Origin: Micromussa lordhowensis
Taxonomy: Eukaryota > Cnidaria > Anthozoa > Scleractinia > Lobophylliidae
Assembly: GCA_964020085.1 (NCBI GenBank)
Contig: OZ026600.1
Coordinates: 11,505,348 to 11,569,347, forward strand
DNA length: 64,000 nucleotides
Direction of reading: 5' to 3'
The position numbers and the translations under genes are program-made. A model generated the notes under the pieces. The model was not told the DNA's origin, made no database searches, and worked only from the letters and a program-made list of their open reading frames with translations. This document shows positions 12,601 to 24,964 of the stretch, one piece after another; position 1 is the stretch's first letter, and each line of letters starts with the position of its first letter.

Positions 12601-14015
12601 AGGACACCTAAATCGGCCATTTTCTGAGATTTTGCCAAGGGGGGACCAAGAGAAAATGCTCAAAAAAGTAGGCCGACTATAGGGGCTTCAAAAACACCTT
12701 TGCGCAAATTGCATCATCTTCTAATTGGTATGCGCTTGAAGTGCAATCATAGGAGAACATTTTGCTGCAAACCGCGGCTCCAAAAGTGCCCGTAGAGCCG
12801 AGTTATGACAAATTTGCCAAGGACACCTAAATCGGCCATTTTCTGAGATTTTGCCAAGTGGAGACCAAGAGAAAATGCTCAAAAAAGTAGGCCGACTATA
12901 GGGGCTTCATAAACACCCTGGCGCAAATTGCATCATCTTCTAATTGGTATGCGCTTGAAGTGCAATCATAGGAACACATTTTGCTGCAAACCGCGGCTCC
13001 AAAAGTGCCCATAGAGCCGAGTTATGACAAATTTGCCAAGGACACCTTAATCGGCCATTTTCTGAGAATTTGCCAAGGGCGGACCAAGGGAAAATGCTCA
13101 AAAAAGTAGGCCGACTGTAGGGGCTTCAAAAACACCCTGGCGCAAATTGCATCATGTTTTAATTGGTATGAGCTTAAAGTGCAATCATAGGACAACATTT
13201 TGCTGCAAACCGCGGGTCCAAAAGTGCCCGTAGAGCCGAGTTATGACAAATTTGCCAAGGACACCTTAATCGGCCATTTTCTGAGAATTTGCCAAGGGGG
13301 GACCAAGGGAAAATGCTCAAAAAAGTAGGCCGACTGTAGGGGCTTCAAAAACACCTTTGCACAAATTGCATCATCTTCTAATTGGTATGAGCTTGAAGTG
13401 CAATCATAGGACAACATTTTGCTGCAAACCGCGGGTCCAAAAGTGCCCGTAGAGCCGAGTTATGACAAATTTGCCAAGGACACCTTAATCGGCCATTTTC
13501 TGAGAATTTGCCAAGGGGGGACCAAGGGAAAATGCTCAAAAAAGTAGGCCGACTGTAGGGGCTTCAAAAACACCTTTGCGCAAATTGCATCATCTTCTAA
13601 TTGGTATGAGCTTGAAGTGCAATCATAGGACAACATTTTGCTGCAAACCGCGGCTCCAAAAGTGCCCGTAGAGCCGAGTTATGACAAATTTGCCAAGGAC
13701 ACCTTAATCGGCCATTTTCTGAGAATTTGCCAAGTGGGGACCAAGGGAAAATGCTCAAAAAAGTAGGCCGACTGTAGGGGCTTCAAAAACACCCTGGCGC
13801 AAATTCCATCATCTCCTAATTGGTATGCGCTTGAAGTGCAATCATAGGAACACATTTTGCTGCAAACCGCGGCTCCAAAAGTGCCCGTAGAGCCGAGTTA
13901 TGACAAATTTGCCAAGGACACCTAAATCGGCCATTTTCTGAGATTTTGCCAAGGGGGGACCAAGGGAAAATGCTCAAAAAAGTAGGCCGATTATAGGGGC
14001 TTCAAAAACACCTTT
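9637..14015. repeat. 20-monomer HOR unit (4379 bp), second copy
   Basis: This is the same unit as 2629-9636 but twelve monomers shorter. Monomers from 9637 to 11387 match 2629-4380, and those from 11607 to 14015 match 7228-9636. The junction monomer at 11388 is a chimera. One base is lost near 10270 (TTTAGGGGTTC), so the length is 4379 and not 4380. Private changes include CTGAAAACC at 11233 and GGCTGACTG near 12453. Confidence 0.88.
11388..11606. repeat. Chimeric junction monomer of the 20-mer HOR
   Basis: The left half matches the monomer at 4381 (AATTATAGG, AAAAGTGCCC). The right half matches the monomer at 7009 (GTGGGGACC, AAGGAAAA, CTGTAGG, then CATAAAC). The switch lies between about 11470 and 11555. 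This is what joining monomer 21 to monomer 33 of the 32-mer would give. Confidence 0.75.
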
Positions 14016-16424
14016 GCGCAAATTGCATCATCTCCTGATTGGTATGCGCTTAAAGTGCAATCATAGGAGAACATTTTGCTGCAAACCGCGGCTCTAAAAG
14101 TGCCCGTAGAGCCGAGTTATGACAAATTTGCCAAGGACACCTAAATCGGCCATTTTCTGAGATTTTGCCAAGTGGAGACCAAGAGAAAATGCTCAAAAAA
14201 GTAGGCCGACTATAGGGGCTTCATAAACACCCTGGCGCAAATTGCATCATTTTCTAATTGGTATGCGCTTGAAGTGCAATCATAGGAACACATTTTGCTG
14301 CAAACCGCGGCTCCAAAAGTGCCCGTAGAGCCGAGTTATGACAAATTTGCCAAGGACACCTAAATCGGCCATTTTCTGAGATTTTGCCAAGGGGGGACCA
14401 AGGGAAAATGCTCAAAAAAGTAGGCCGACTAAAGGGGCTTCAAAAACACCCTGGCGCAAATTGCATCATCTCCTAATTGGTATGCACTTGAAGTGCAATC
14501 ATAGGAGAACATTTTGCTGCCAACCGCGGCTCCAAAACTGCCCGTAGAGCCGAGTTATGACAAATTTGCCAAGGACACCTAAATCGGCCATTTTCTGAGA
14601 TTTTGCCAAGTGGGGACCAAGGAAAAATGCTCAAAAAAGTAGGCCGACTATAGGGGCTTCATAAACACCTTGGCGCAAATTGCATCATCTCCTAATTGGT
14701 ATGCGCTTAAAGTGCAATTATAGGAGTACATTTTGCTGCAAACCGCGGCTCCAAAAGTGCCCGTAGAGCCGAGTTATGACAACTTTGCCAAGGACACCTA
14801 AATCGGCCATTTTCTGAGATTTTGCCAAGGGGGGACCAAGGGAAAATGCTCAAAAAAGTAGGCCGACTGTAGGGGCTTCAAAAACACCCTGGCGGAAATT
14901 CCATCATCTCCTAATTGGTATGCACTTGAAGTGCAATCATAGGAACACGTTTTGCTGCAAACCGCGGCTCCAAAAGTGCCCGTAGAGAAGAGTTATGACA
15001 AATTTGCCAAGGACACCTAAATCGGCCATTTTCTGAGATTTTGCCAAGGGGGGACCAAGGGAAAATGCTCAAAAAAGTAGGCCGACTATAGGGGCTTCAT
15101 AAACACCCTGGCGCAAATTGCATCATCTCCTAATTGGTATGCGCTTGAAGTGCAATCATAGGAGAACATTTTGCTGCAAACCGCGGCTCCAAAAGTGCCC
15201 GTAGAGCCGAGTTATGACAAATTTGCCAAGGACACCTTAATCGGCCATTTTCTGAGAATTTGCCAAGGGCGGACCAAGGGAAAATGCTCAAAAAAGTAGG
15301 CCGACTGTAGGGGCTTCAAAAACACCCTGGCGCAATTTGCATCATCTTCTAATTGGTATGAGCTTGAAGTGCAATCATAGGACAACATGTTGCTGCAAAC
15401 CGCGGCTCCAAAAGTGCCCGTAGAGCCGAGTTATGACAAATTTGCCAAGGACACCTAAATCGGCCATTTTCTGAGATTTTGCCAAGGGGAGACCAAGGGA
15501 AAATGCTCAAAAAAGTAGGCCGACTATAGGGGCTTCAAAAACACCTTTGCGCAAATTGCATCATCCCCTAATTGGCATGCGCTTGAAGTGCAATCATAGG
15601 AACACATTTTGCTGCAAACCGCGGCTCCAAAAGTGCCCGTAGAGCCCAGTTATGACAACTTTGCCAAGGACACCTAAATCGGCCATTTTCTGAGATTTTG
15701 CAAAGGGGGGACCAAGGGAAAATGCTCAAAAAAGTAGGCCGAATATAAGGGCTTCATAAACACCCTGGCGCAAATTGCATCATCTCCTAATTGGTATGCG
15801 CTTGAAGTGCAATTATAGGAGAACATTTTGCTGCAAACCGCGGCTCCAAAAGTGCCCGTAGAGCCGAGTTATGACAAATTTGCCAAGGACACCTAAATCG
15901 GCCATTTTCTGATATTTTGCCAAGTGGAGACCAAGAGAAAATGCTCAAAAAAGTAGGCCGACTATAGGGGCTTCAAAAACACCCTGGCGCAAATTGCATC
16001 ATCTTCTAATTGGTATGCGCTTGAAGTGCAATCATAGGAACACATTTTGCTGCAAACCGCGGCTCCAAAAGTGCCCATAGAGCCGAGTTATGACAAATTT
16101 GCCAAGGACACCTAAATCGGCCATTTTCTGAGATTTTGCCAAGGGCGGACCAAGGGAAAATGCTCAAAAAAGTAGGCCGACTATAGGGGCTTCATAAACA
16201 CCCTGGCGCAAATAACATCATCTCCTAATTTGTATGCGCTTGAAGTGCAATCATAGGAGAACATTTTGCTGCAAACCACGGGTCCAAAAGTGCCCGTAGA
16301 GCCGAGTTATGACAAATTTGCCAAGGACACCTAAATCGGCCATTTTCTGAGATTTTGCCAAGTGGAGACCAAGAGAAAATGCTCAAAAAAGTAGGCCGAC
16401 TATAGGGGCTTCATAAACACCCTG
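14016..16424. repeat. Truncated third copy of the 32/20-mer HOR (11 monomers)
   Basis: Monomers from 14016 to 15767 repeat 9637-11387 almost base for base. From 15768 the order follows the long 32-mer version and not the 20-mer: 15768 resembles 4381, 15987 matches 4600 (CCCATAG) and the left half of 16206 matches 4819 (AAATAACATC). The monomer at 16206 switches to a GTGGAGACC type in its right half, and the unit ends there. Private changes include GATATTTTGCC near 15911. Confidence 0.82.
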
Positions 16425-16643
16425 GTGCAAATTGCATCATCTCCTAATTGGTATGCGCTTAAAGTGCAATCATAGGAAAACATTTTGTTGCAAACCGCAG
16501 CTCCAAAAATGCCCGTAGAGCCGAGTTATGACAACTTTGCCAAGGACACCTAAATCGGCCATTTTCTGAGATTTTGCCAAGGGGGGACCAAGGGAAAATG
16601 CTCAAAAAAGTAGGCCGATTATAGGGGCTTAATAAACACCCTG
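16425..16643. repeat. Full-length relative of the 218-bp subfamily
   Basis: This 219-bp monomer has CTTAAAG, AGGAAAAC, TTTGTTGC, CCGCAGCTCC and AAAAATGCCC, the marker set of the 218-bp subfamily seen from 31754 on. It keeps the intact GCATCAT and the GTAGAGCC that those have lost. It is the only such monomer left of 31 kb, and may preserve the state before the 1-bp deletion. Confidence 0.75.
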
Positions 16644-17300
16644 GCGCAAATTACATCATCTCCTAATTTGTATGCGCTTGAAGTGCAATCATAGGAGAAC
16701 ATTTTGCTGCAAACCGCGGCTCCAAAAGTGCCCGTAGAGCCGAGTTATGACAAATTTGCCAAGGACACCTAAATCGGCCATTTTCTGAGATTTTGCCAAG
16801 GGGGGACCAAGGGAAAATGCTCAAAAAAGTAGGCCGACTATAGGGGCTTCAAAAACACCCTTGCGCAAATTGCATCATCTCTTAATTGGTCTGCGCTTGA
16901 AGTGCAATCATAGGAGAACATTTTGCTGGAAACCGCGGCTCCAAAAGTGCCCGTAGAGCCGAGTTATGACAAATTTGCCAAGGACACCTAAATCGGCCAT
17001 TTTCTGAGATTTTGCCAAGGGGGGACCAAGGGAAAATGCTCAAAAAAGTAGGCCGACTATAGGGGCTTCATAAACACCCTGGTGCAAATTGCATCATCTC
17101 CTAATTGATATGCGCTTGAAGTGCAATCATAGGAGAACATTTTGCTGCAAACCGCGGCTCCAAAAGTGCCCGTAGAGCCGAGTTATGACAAATTTGCCAA
17201 GGACACCTTAATCGGCCATTTTCTGAGAATTTGCCAAGGGCGGACCAAGGGAAAATGCTCAAAAAAGTAGGCCGACTGTAGGGGCTTCAAAAACACCCTG
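16425..17300. repeat. Four transitional monomers
   Basis: Monomers at 16425, 16644, 16863 and 17082 lie between the truncated 32-mer copy and the 7-mer HOR. The one at 16863 has CTCTTAATTGGTCTGCGC and a CTGGAAACC block. The one at 17082 has AATTGATATG and a right half (CTTAATC with GGGCGGACC) like that of 18615. No other sequence is present. Confidence 0.75.
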
Positions 17301-18833
17301 GCGCAAATTGCATCATCTTTTAATTGGTATGAGCTTGAAGTGCAATCATAGGACAACATTTTGCTGCAAACCGCGGGTCCAAAAGTGCCCGTAGCGCCGA
17401 GTTATGACAAATTTGCCAAGGACACCTTAATCGGCCATTTTCTGAGAATTTGCCAAGGGGGGACCAAGGGAAAATGCTCAAAAAAGTAGGCCGACTGTAG
17501 GGGCTTCAAAAACACCTTTGCGCAAATTGCATCATCTTCTAATTGGTATGAGCTTAAAGTACAATCATAGGACAACATTTTGCTGCAAACCGCGGCTCCA
17601 AAAGTGCCCGTAGAGCCGAGTTATGACAAATTTGCCAAGGACACCTAAATCGGCCATTTTCTGAGATTTTGCCAAGTGGGGACCAAGGGAAAATGCTCAA
17701 AAAAGTAGGTCGACTAAAGGGGCTTCAAAAACACCCTGGCGCAAATTGCATCATCTCCTAATTGGTATGCACTTGAAGTGCAATCATAGGAGAACATTTT
17801 GCTGCCAACCGCGGCTCCAAAACTGCCCGTAGAGCCGAGTTATGACAAATTTGCCAAGGACACCTAAATCGGCCATTTTCTGAGATTTTGCCAAGTGGGG
17901 ACCAAGGGAAAATGCTCAAAAAAGTAGGCCGACTATAGGGGCTTCATAAACACCTTGGCGCAAATTGCATCATCTCCTAATTGGTATGCGCTTGAAGTGC
18001 AATCATAGGAGTACATTTTGCTGCAAACCGCGGCTCCAAAAGTGCCCGTAGAGCCGAGTTATGACAACTTTGCCAAGGACACCTAAATCGGCCATTTTCT
18101 GAGATTTTGCCAAGGGGGGACCAAGGGAAAATGCTCAAAAAAGTAGGCCGACTATAGGGGCTTCATAAACACCCTGGCGCAAATTACATCATCTCCTAAT
18201 TTGTATGCGCTTGAAGTGCAATCATAGGAGAACATTTTGCTGCAAACCGCGGGTCCAAAAGTGCCCGTAGAGCCGAGTTATGACAAATTTGCCAAGGACA
18301 CCTAAATCGGCCATTTTCTGAGATTTTGCCAAGGGGGGACCAAGGGAAAATGCTCAAAAAAGTAGGCCGACTGTAGGGGCTTCAAAAACACCCTGGGGCA
18401 AATTGCATCATCTTCTAATTGGTATGAGCTTGAAGTGCAATCATAGGACAACATGTTGCTGCAAACCGCGGGTCCAAAAGTGCCCGTAGAGCCGAGTTAT
18501 GACAAATTTGCCAAGGACACCTAAATCGGCCATTTTCTGAGATTTTGCCAAGGGGAGACCAAGGGAAAATGCTCAAAAAAGTAGGCCGACTATAGGGGCT
18601 TCAAAAACACCTTTGCGCAAATTGCATCATCTCCTAATTGGCATGCGCTTGAAGTGCAATCATAGGAACACATTTTGCTGCAAACCGCGGCTCCAAAAGT
18701 GCCCGTAGAGCCCAGTTATGACAACTTTGCCAAGGACACCTTAATCGGCCATTTTCTGAGAATTTGCCAAGGGCGGACCAAGGGAAAATGCTCAAAAAAG
18801 TAGGCCGACTGTAGGGGCTTCAAAAACACCCTG
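17301..18833. repeat. 7-monomer HOR unit (1533 bp), first copy
   Basis: Monomers 17301, 17520, 17739, 17958, 18177, 18396 and 18615 form a unit that restarts at 18834, 1533 bp (7 x 219) later. Shared markers are CATCTTTTAATTGG, GTAGGTCGACTAAAGG, GCCAACC with AAAACTGCCC, AGGAGTAC, ATTACATC with AATTTG, GGCAAATT with ATGTTG, and GGCATGCGC. The middle four match monomers at 5257-6132. Confidence 0.82.
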
Positions 18834-20804
18834 GCGCAAATTGCATCATCTTTTAATTGGTATGAGCTTGAAGTGCAATCATAGGACAACATTTTGCTGC
18901 AAACCGCGGGTCCAAAAGTGCCCGTAGAGCCGAGTTATGACAAATTTGCCAAGGACACCTTAATCGGCCATTTTCTGAGAATTTGCCAAGGGGGGACCAA
19001 GGGAAAATGCTCAAAAAAGTAGGCCGACTGTAGGGGCTTCAAAAACACCTTTGCGCAAAATGCATCATCTTCTAATTGGTATGAGCTTGAAGTACAATCA
19101 TAGGACAACATTTTGCTGCAAACCGCGGCTCCAAAAGTGCCCGTAGAGCCGAGTTATGACAAATTTGCCAAGGACACCTAAATCGGCCATTTTCTGAGAT
19201 TTTGCCAAGGGGGGACCAAGGGAAAATGCTCAAAAAAGTAGGTCGACTAAAGGGGCTTCAAAAACACCCTGGCGCAAATTGCATCATCTCCTAATTGGTA
19301 TGCACTTGAAGTGCAATCATAGGAGAACATTTTGCTGCCAACCGCGGCTCCAAAACTGCCCGCAGAGCCGAGTTATGACAAATTTGCCAAGGACATCTAA
19401 ATCGTCCATATTCTGAGATTTTGCCAAGTGGGGACCAAGGGAAAATGCTCAAAAAAGTAGGCCGACTATAGGGGCTTCATAAACACCTTGGCGCAAATTG
19501 CATCATCTCCTAATTGGTATGCGCTTGAAGTGCAATCATAGGAGTACATTTTGCTGCAAACCGCGGCTCCAAAAGTGCCCGTAGAGCCGAGTTATGACAA
19601 CTTTGCCAAGGACACCTAAATCGGCCATTTTCTGAGATTTTGCCAAGGGGGGACCAAGGGAAAATGCTCAAAAAAGTAGGCCGACTATAGGGGCTTCATA
19701 AACACCCTGGCGCAAATTACATCATCTCCTAATTTGTATGCGCTTGAAGTGCAATCATAGGAGTACATTTTGCTGCAAACCGCGGCTCCAAAAGTGCCCG
19801 TAGAGCCGAGTTATGACAACTTTGCCAAGGACACCTAAATCGGCCATTTTCTGAGATTTTGCCAAGGGGGGACCAAGGGAAAATGCTCAAAAAAGTAGGC
19901 CGACTATAGGGGCTTCATAAACACCCTGGCGCAAATTACATCATTTCTTAATTTGTATGCGCTTGAAGTGCAATCATAGGAGAACATTTTGCTGCAAACC
20001 GCGGCTCCAAAAGTGCCCGTAGAGCCGAGTTATGACAAATTTGCCAAGGACACCTAAATCGGCCATTTTCTGAGATTTTGCCAAGGGGGGACCAAGGGAA
20101 AATGCTCAAAAAAGTAGGCCGACTGTAGGGGCTTCAAAAACACCCTGGGGCAAATTGCATCATCTTCTAATTGGTATGAGCTTGAAGTGCAATCATAGGA
20201 CAACATGTTGCTGCAAACCGCGGGTCCAAAAGTGCCCGTAGAGCCGAGTTATGACAAATTTGCCAAGGACACCTAAATCGGCCATTTTCTGAGATTTTGC
20301 CAAGGGGGGACCAAGGGAAAATGCTCAAAAAAGTAGGCCGACTGTAGGGGCTTCAAAAACACCCTGGGGCAAATTGCATCATCTTCTAATTGGTATGAGC
20401 TTGAAGTGCAATCATAGGACAACATGTTGCTGCAAACCGCGGGTCCAAAAGTGCCCGTAGAGCCGAGTTATGACAAATTTGCCAAGGACACCTAAATCGG
20501 CCATTTTCTGAGATTTTGCCAAGGGGAGACCAAGGGAAAATGCTCAAAAAAGTAGGCCGACTATAGGGGCTTCAAAAACACCTTTGCGCAAATTGCATCA
20601 TCTCCTAATTGGCATGCGCTTGAAGTGCAATCATAGGAACACATTTTGCTGCAAACCGCGGCTCCAAAAGTGCCCGTAGAGCCCAGTTATGACAACTTTG
20701 CCAAGGACACCTTAATCGGCCATTTTCTGAGAATTTGCCAAGGGGGGACCAAGGGAAAATGCTTAAAAAAGTAGGCCGACTATAGGGGCTTCATAAACAC
20801 CCTG
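18834..20804. repeat. Second copy of the 7-mer HOR, expanded to nine monomers
   Basis: The same monomer order as 17301-18833 is followed with two extra members. The monomer at 19710 starts like 18177 and ends like 17958. The one at 20148 starts like 18396 and ends like 18177. Both look like single-monomer additions. The monomer at 19272 carries an unusual cluster of private changes around 19365-19411. Confidence 0.8.
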
Positions 20805-22555
20805 GCGCAAATTGCATCATCTCCTAATTGGTATGCGCTTGAAGTGCAATCATAGGAAAACATTTTGCTGCAAACCGCGGCTCCAAAAGTGCCCGTAGAG
20901 CCGAGTTATGACAAATTTGCCAAGGACACCTTAATCGGCCATTTTCTGAGAATTTGCCAAGTGGGGACCAAGGGAAAATGCTCAAAAAAGTAGGCCGACT
21001 GTAGGGGCTTCAAAAACACCCTGGCGCAAATTGCATCATCTCCTAATTGGTATGCGCTTGAAGTGCAATCATAGGAACACATTTTGCTGCAAACCGCGGC
21101 TCCAAAAGTGCCCGTAGAGCCGAGTTATGACAACTTTGCCAAGGACACCTAAATCGGCCATTTTCTGAGATTTTGCCAAGGGGGGATCAAGGGAAAATGC
21201 TCAAAAAAGTAGGCCGACTATAGGGGCTTCATAAACACCCTGGCGCAAATTGCATCATCTCCTAATTGGTATGCGCTTAAAGTGCAATCATAGGAACACA
21301 TTTTGCTGCAAACCGCGGCTCCAAAAGTGCCCGTAGAGCCGAGTTATTACAAATTTGCCAAGGACACCTTAATCGGCCATTTTCTGAGAATTTGCCAAGT
21401 GGGGACCAAGGGAAAATGCTCAAAAAAGTAGGCCGACTATAGGGGCTTCATAAACACCCTGACGCAAATTGCATCATCTCCTAATTGGTATGCGCTTGAA
21501 GTGCAATCATAGGAGAACATTTTGCTGCAAACCGCGGCTCCAAAAGTGCCCGTAGAGCGGAGTTATGACAAATTTGCCAAGGACACCTTAATCGGCCATT
21601 TTCTGAGAATTTGCCAAGGGCGGACCAAGGGAAAATGCTCAAAAAAGTAGGCCGACTGTAGGGGCTTCAAAAACACCCTGGCGCAAATTGCATCATGTTT
21701 TAATTGGTATGAGCTTAAAGTGCAATCATAGGACAACATTTTGCTGCAAACTGCGGGTCCAAAAGTGCCCGTAGAGCCGAGTTATGACAAATTTGCCAAG
21801 GACACCTTAATCGGCCATTTCTGAGAATTTGCCAAGGGGGGACCAAGGGAAAATGCTCAAAAAAGTAGGCCGACTGTATGGGCTTCAAAAACACCTTTGC
21901 GCAAATTGCATCATCTTCTAATTGCTATGAGCTTGAAGTGCAATCATAGGACAACATTTTGCTGCAAACCGCGGCTCCAAAAGTGCCCGTAGAGCCGAGT
22001 TATGACAAATTTGCCAAGGACACCTAAATCGGCCATTTTCTGAGATTTTGCCAAGGGGGGACCAAAGGGAAATGCTCAAAAAAGTAGGCCGACTAAAGGG
22101 GCTTCAAAAACACCCTGGCGCAAATTGCATCATCTCCTAATTGGTATGCACTTGAAGTGCAATCATAGGAGAACATTTTGCTGCCAACCGCGGCTCCAAA
22201 ACTGCCCGTAGAGCCGAGTTATGACAAATTTGCCAAGGACACCTAAATCGGCCATTTTCTGAGATTTTGCCAAGTGGGGACCAAGGGAAAATGCTCAAAA
22301 AAGTAGGCCGACTATAGGGGCTTCATAAACACCTTGGCGCAAATTGCATCATCTCCTAATTGGTATGCGCTTGAAGTGCAATCATAGGAGTACATTTTGC
22401 TGCAAACCGCGGCTCCAAAAGTGCCCGTAGAGCCGAGTTATGACAACTTTGCCAAGGACACCTAAATCGGCCATTTTCTGAGATTTTGCCAAGGGGGGAC
22501 CAAGGGAAAATGCTCAAAAAAGTAGGCCGACTATAGGGGCTTCATAAACACCCTG
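20805..22555. repeat. Eight mixed monomers
   Basis: Monomers at 20805-21898 resemble the 1096-2190 series in type order (21462 starts ACGC like 1753, and 21681 has CATGTTTT like 1972). Monomers 21899, 22118 and 22337 match 17520, 17739 and 17958. The monomer at 21681 is 218 bp because one T is lost in CCATTTCTGAG near 21820. GTTATTAC near 21345 and GAGCGGAG near 21556 are private substitutions. Confidence 0.75.
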
Positions 22556-24964
22556 GCGCAAATTGCATCATCTCCTAATTGGTATGCGCTTGAAGTGCAA
22601 TCATAGGAGAACATTTTGCTGCAAACTGCGGCTCCAAAAGTGCCCGTAGAGCCGAGTTATGACAAATTTGCCAAGGACACCTAAATCGGCCATTTTCTGA
22701 GATTTTGCCAAGGGGGGACCAAGGGAAAATGCTCAAAAAAGTAGGCCGACTATAGGGGCTTCATAAACACCCTGGCGCAAATTGCATCATCTCCTAATTG
22801 GTATGCGCTTGAAGTGCAATCATAGGAACACATTTTGCTGCAAACCGCGGCTCCAAAAGTGCCCGTAGAGCCCAGTTATGACAACTTTGCCAAGGACACC
22901 TAAATCGGCCATTTTCTGAGATTTTGCCAAGGGGGGACCAAGGGAAAATGCTCAAAAAAGTAGGCCGACTATAGGGGCTTCATAAACACCCTAGCGCAAA
23001 TTGCATCATCTCCTAATTGGTATGCGCTTGAAGTGCAATTATAGGAGAACATTTTGCTGCAAACCGCGGCTCCAAACGTGCCCGTAGAGCCGAGTTATGA
23101 CAAATTTGCCAAGGACACCTTAATCGGCCATTTTCTGAGAATTTGCCAAGTGGGGACCAAGGGAAAATGCTCAAAAAAGTAGGCCGACTGTAGGGGCTTC
23201 AAAAACACCCTGGCGCAAATTGCATCATCTCCTAATTGGTATGCGCTTGAAGTGCAATCATAGGAGAACATTTTGCTGCAAACCGCGGCTCCAAAACTGC
23301 CCGTAGAGCCGAGTTATGACAAATTTGCCAAGGACACCTAAATCGGCCATTTTCTGAGATTTTGCCAAGGGGGGACCAAGGGAAAATGCTCAAAAAAGTA
23401 GGCCGACTATAGGGGCTTCATAAACACCCTGGCGCAAATTGCATCATCTTGTAATTGGTATGCGCTTGAAGAGCAATTATAGGAGAACATTTTGCTGCAA
23501 ACCGCGGCTCTAAAAGTGCCCGTAGAGCCGAGTTATGACAAATTTGCCAAGGACACCTTAATCGGCCATTTTCTGAGAATTTGCCAAGTGGGGAACAAGG
23601 GAAAATGCTCAAAAAAGTAGGCCGACTGTAGGGGCTTCAAAAACACCCTGGCGGAAATTGCATCATCTCCTAATTGGTATGCGCTTGAAGTGCAATCATA
23701 GGAGAACATTTTGCTGCAAACCGCGGCTCCAAAACTGCCCGTAGAGCCGAGTTATGACAAATTTGCCAAGGACACCTAAATCGGCCATTTTCTGAGAATT
23801 TGCCAAGTGGGGAACAAGGGAAAATGCTCAAAAAAGTAGGCCGACTGTAGGGGCTTCAAAAACACCCTGGCGCAAATTGCATCATCTCCTAATTGGTATG
23901 CGCTTGAAGTGCAATCATAGGAGAACATTTTGCTGCAAACCGCGGCTCCAAAACTGCCCGTAGAGCCGAGTTATGACAAATTTGCCAAGGACACCTAAAT
24001 CGGCCATTTTCTGAGATTTTGCCAAGGGGGGACCAAGGGAAAATGCTCAAAAAAGTAGGCCGACTATAGGGGCTTCATAAACACCCTGGCGCAAATTGCA
24101 TCATCTTGTAATTGGTATGCGCTTGAAGAGCAATTATAGGAGAACATTTTGCTGCAAACCGCGGCTCCAAAAGTGCCCGTAGAGCCGAGTTATGACAAAT
24201 TTGCCAAGGACACCTAAATCGGCCATTTTCTGAGATTTTGCCAAGGGGGGACCAAGGGAAAATGCTCAAAAAAGTAGGCCGACTATAGGGGCTTCATAAA
24301 CACCCTGGCGCAAATTGCATCATCTTGTAATTGGTATGCGCTTGAAGAGCAATTATAGGAGAACATTTTGCTGCAAACCGCGGCTCTAAAAGTGCCCGTA
24401 GAGCCGAGTTATGACAAATTTGCCAAGGACACCTTAATCGGCCATTTTCTGAGAATTTGCCAAGTGGGGAACAAGGGAAAATGCTCAAAAAAGTAGGCCG
24501 ACTGTAGGGGCTTCAAAAACACCCTGGCGCAAATTGCATCATCTCCTAATTGGTATGCGCTTGAAGTGCAATCATAGGAGAACATTTTGCTGCAAACCGC
24601 GGCTCCAAAACTGCCCGTAGAGCCGAGTTATGACAAATTTGCCAAGGACACCTAAATCGGCCATTTTCTGAGATTTTGCCAAGTGGGGACCAAGGAAAAA
24701 TGCTCAAAAAAGTAGGCCGACTGTAGGGGCTTCATAAACACCCTGGCGCAAATTGCATCATCTTCTAATTGGTATGCGCTTGAAGTGCAATTATAGGAGT
24801 ACATTTTGCTGCAAACCGCGGCTCCAAAAGTGCCTGTAGAGCCGAGTTATGACAACTTTGCCAAGGACACCTAAATCGGCCATTTTCTGAGATTTTGCCA
24901 AGGGGGGACCAAGGGAAAATGCTCAAAAAAGTAGGCCGACTATAGGGGCTTCATAAACACCCTG
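22556..24964. repeat. 11-monomer HOR unit (2409 bp), first copy
   Basis: The eleven monomers are repeated directly at 24965, exactly 2409 bp later. Markers are ACTGCGG at the start, a GCCCAG/AACTTT monomer (22775), CTAGCGC (22994), AAAACTGCCC types, three CTTGTAATTGG/CTTGAAGAGC monomers (23432, 24089, 24308) and GTGCCTGTAG at the end (24746). The six monomers at 6133-7446 look like the simpler ancestor, with one CTTGT monomer where this unit has three. Confidence 0.88.
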
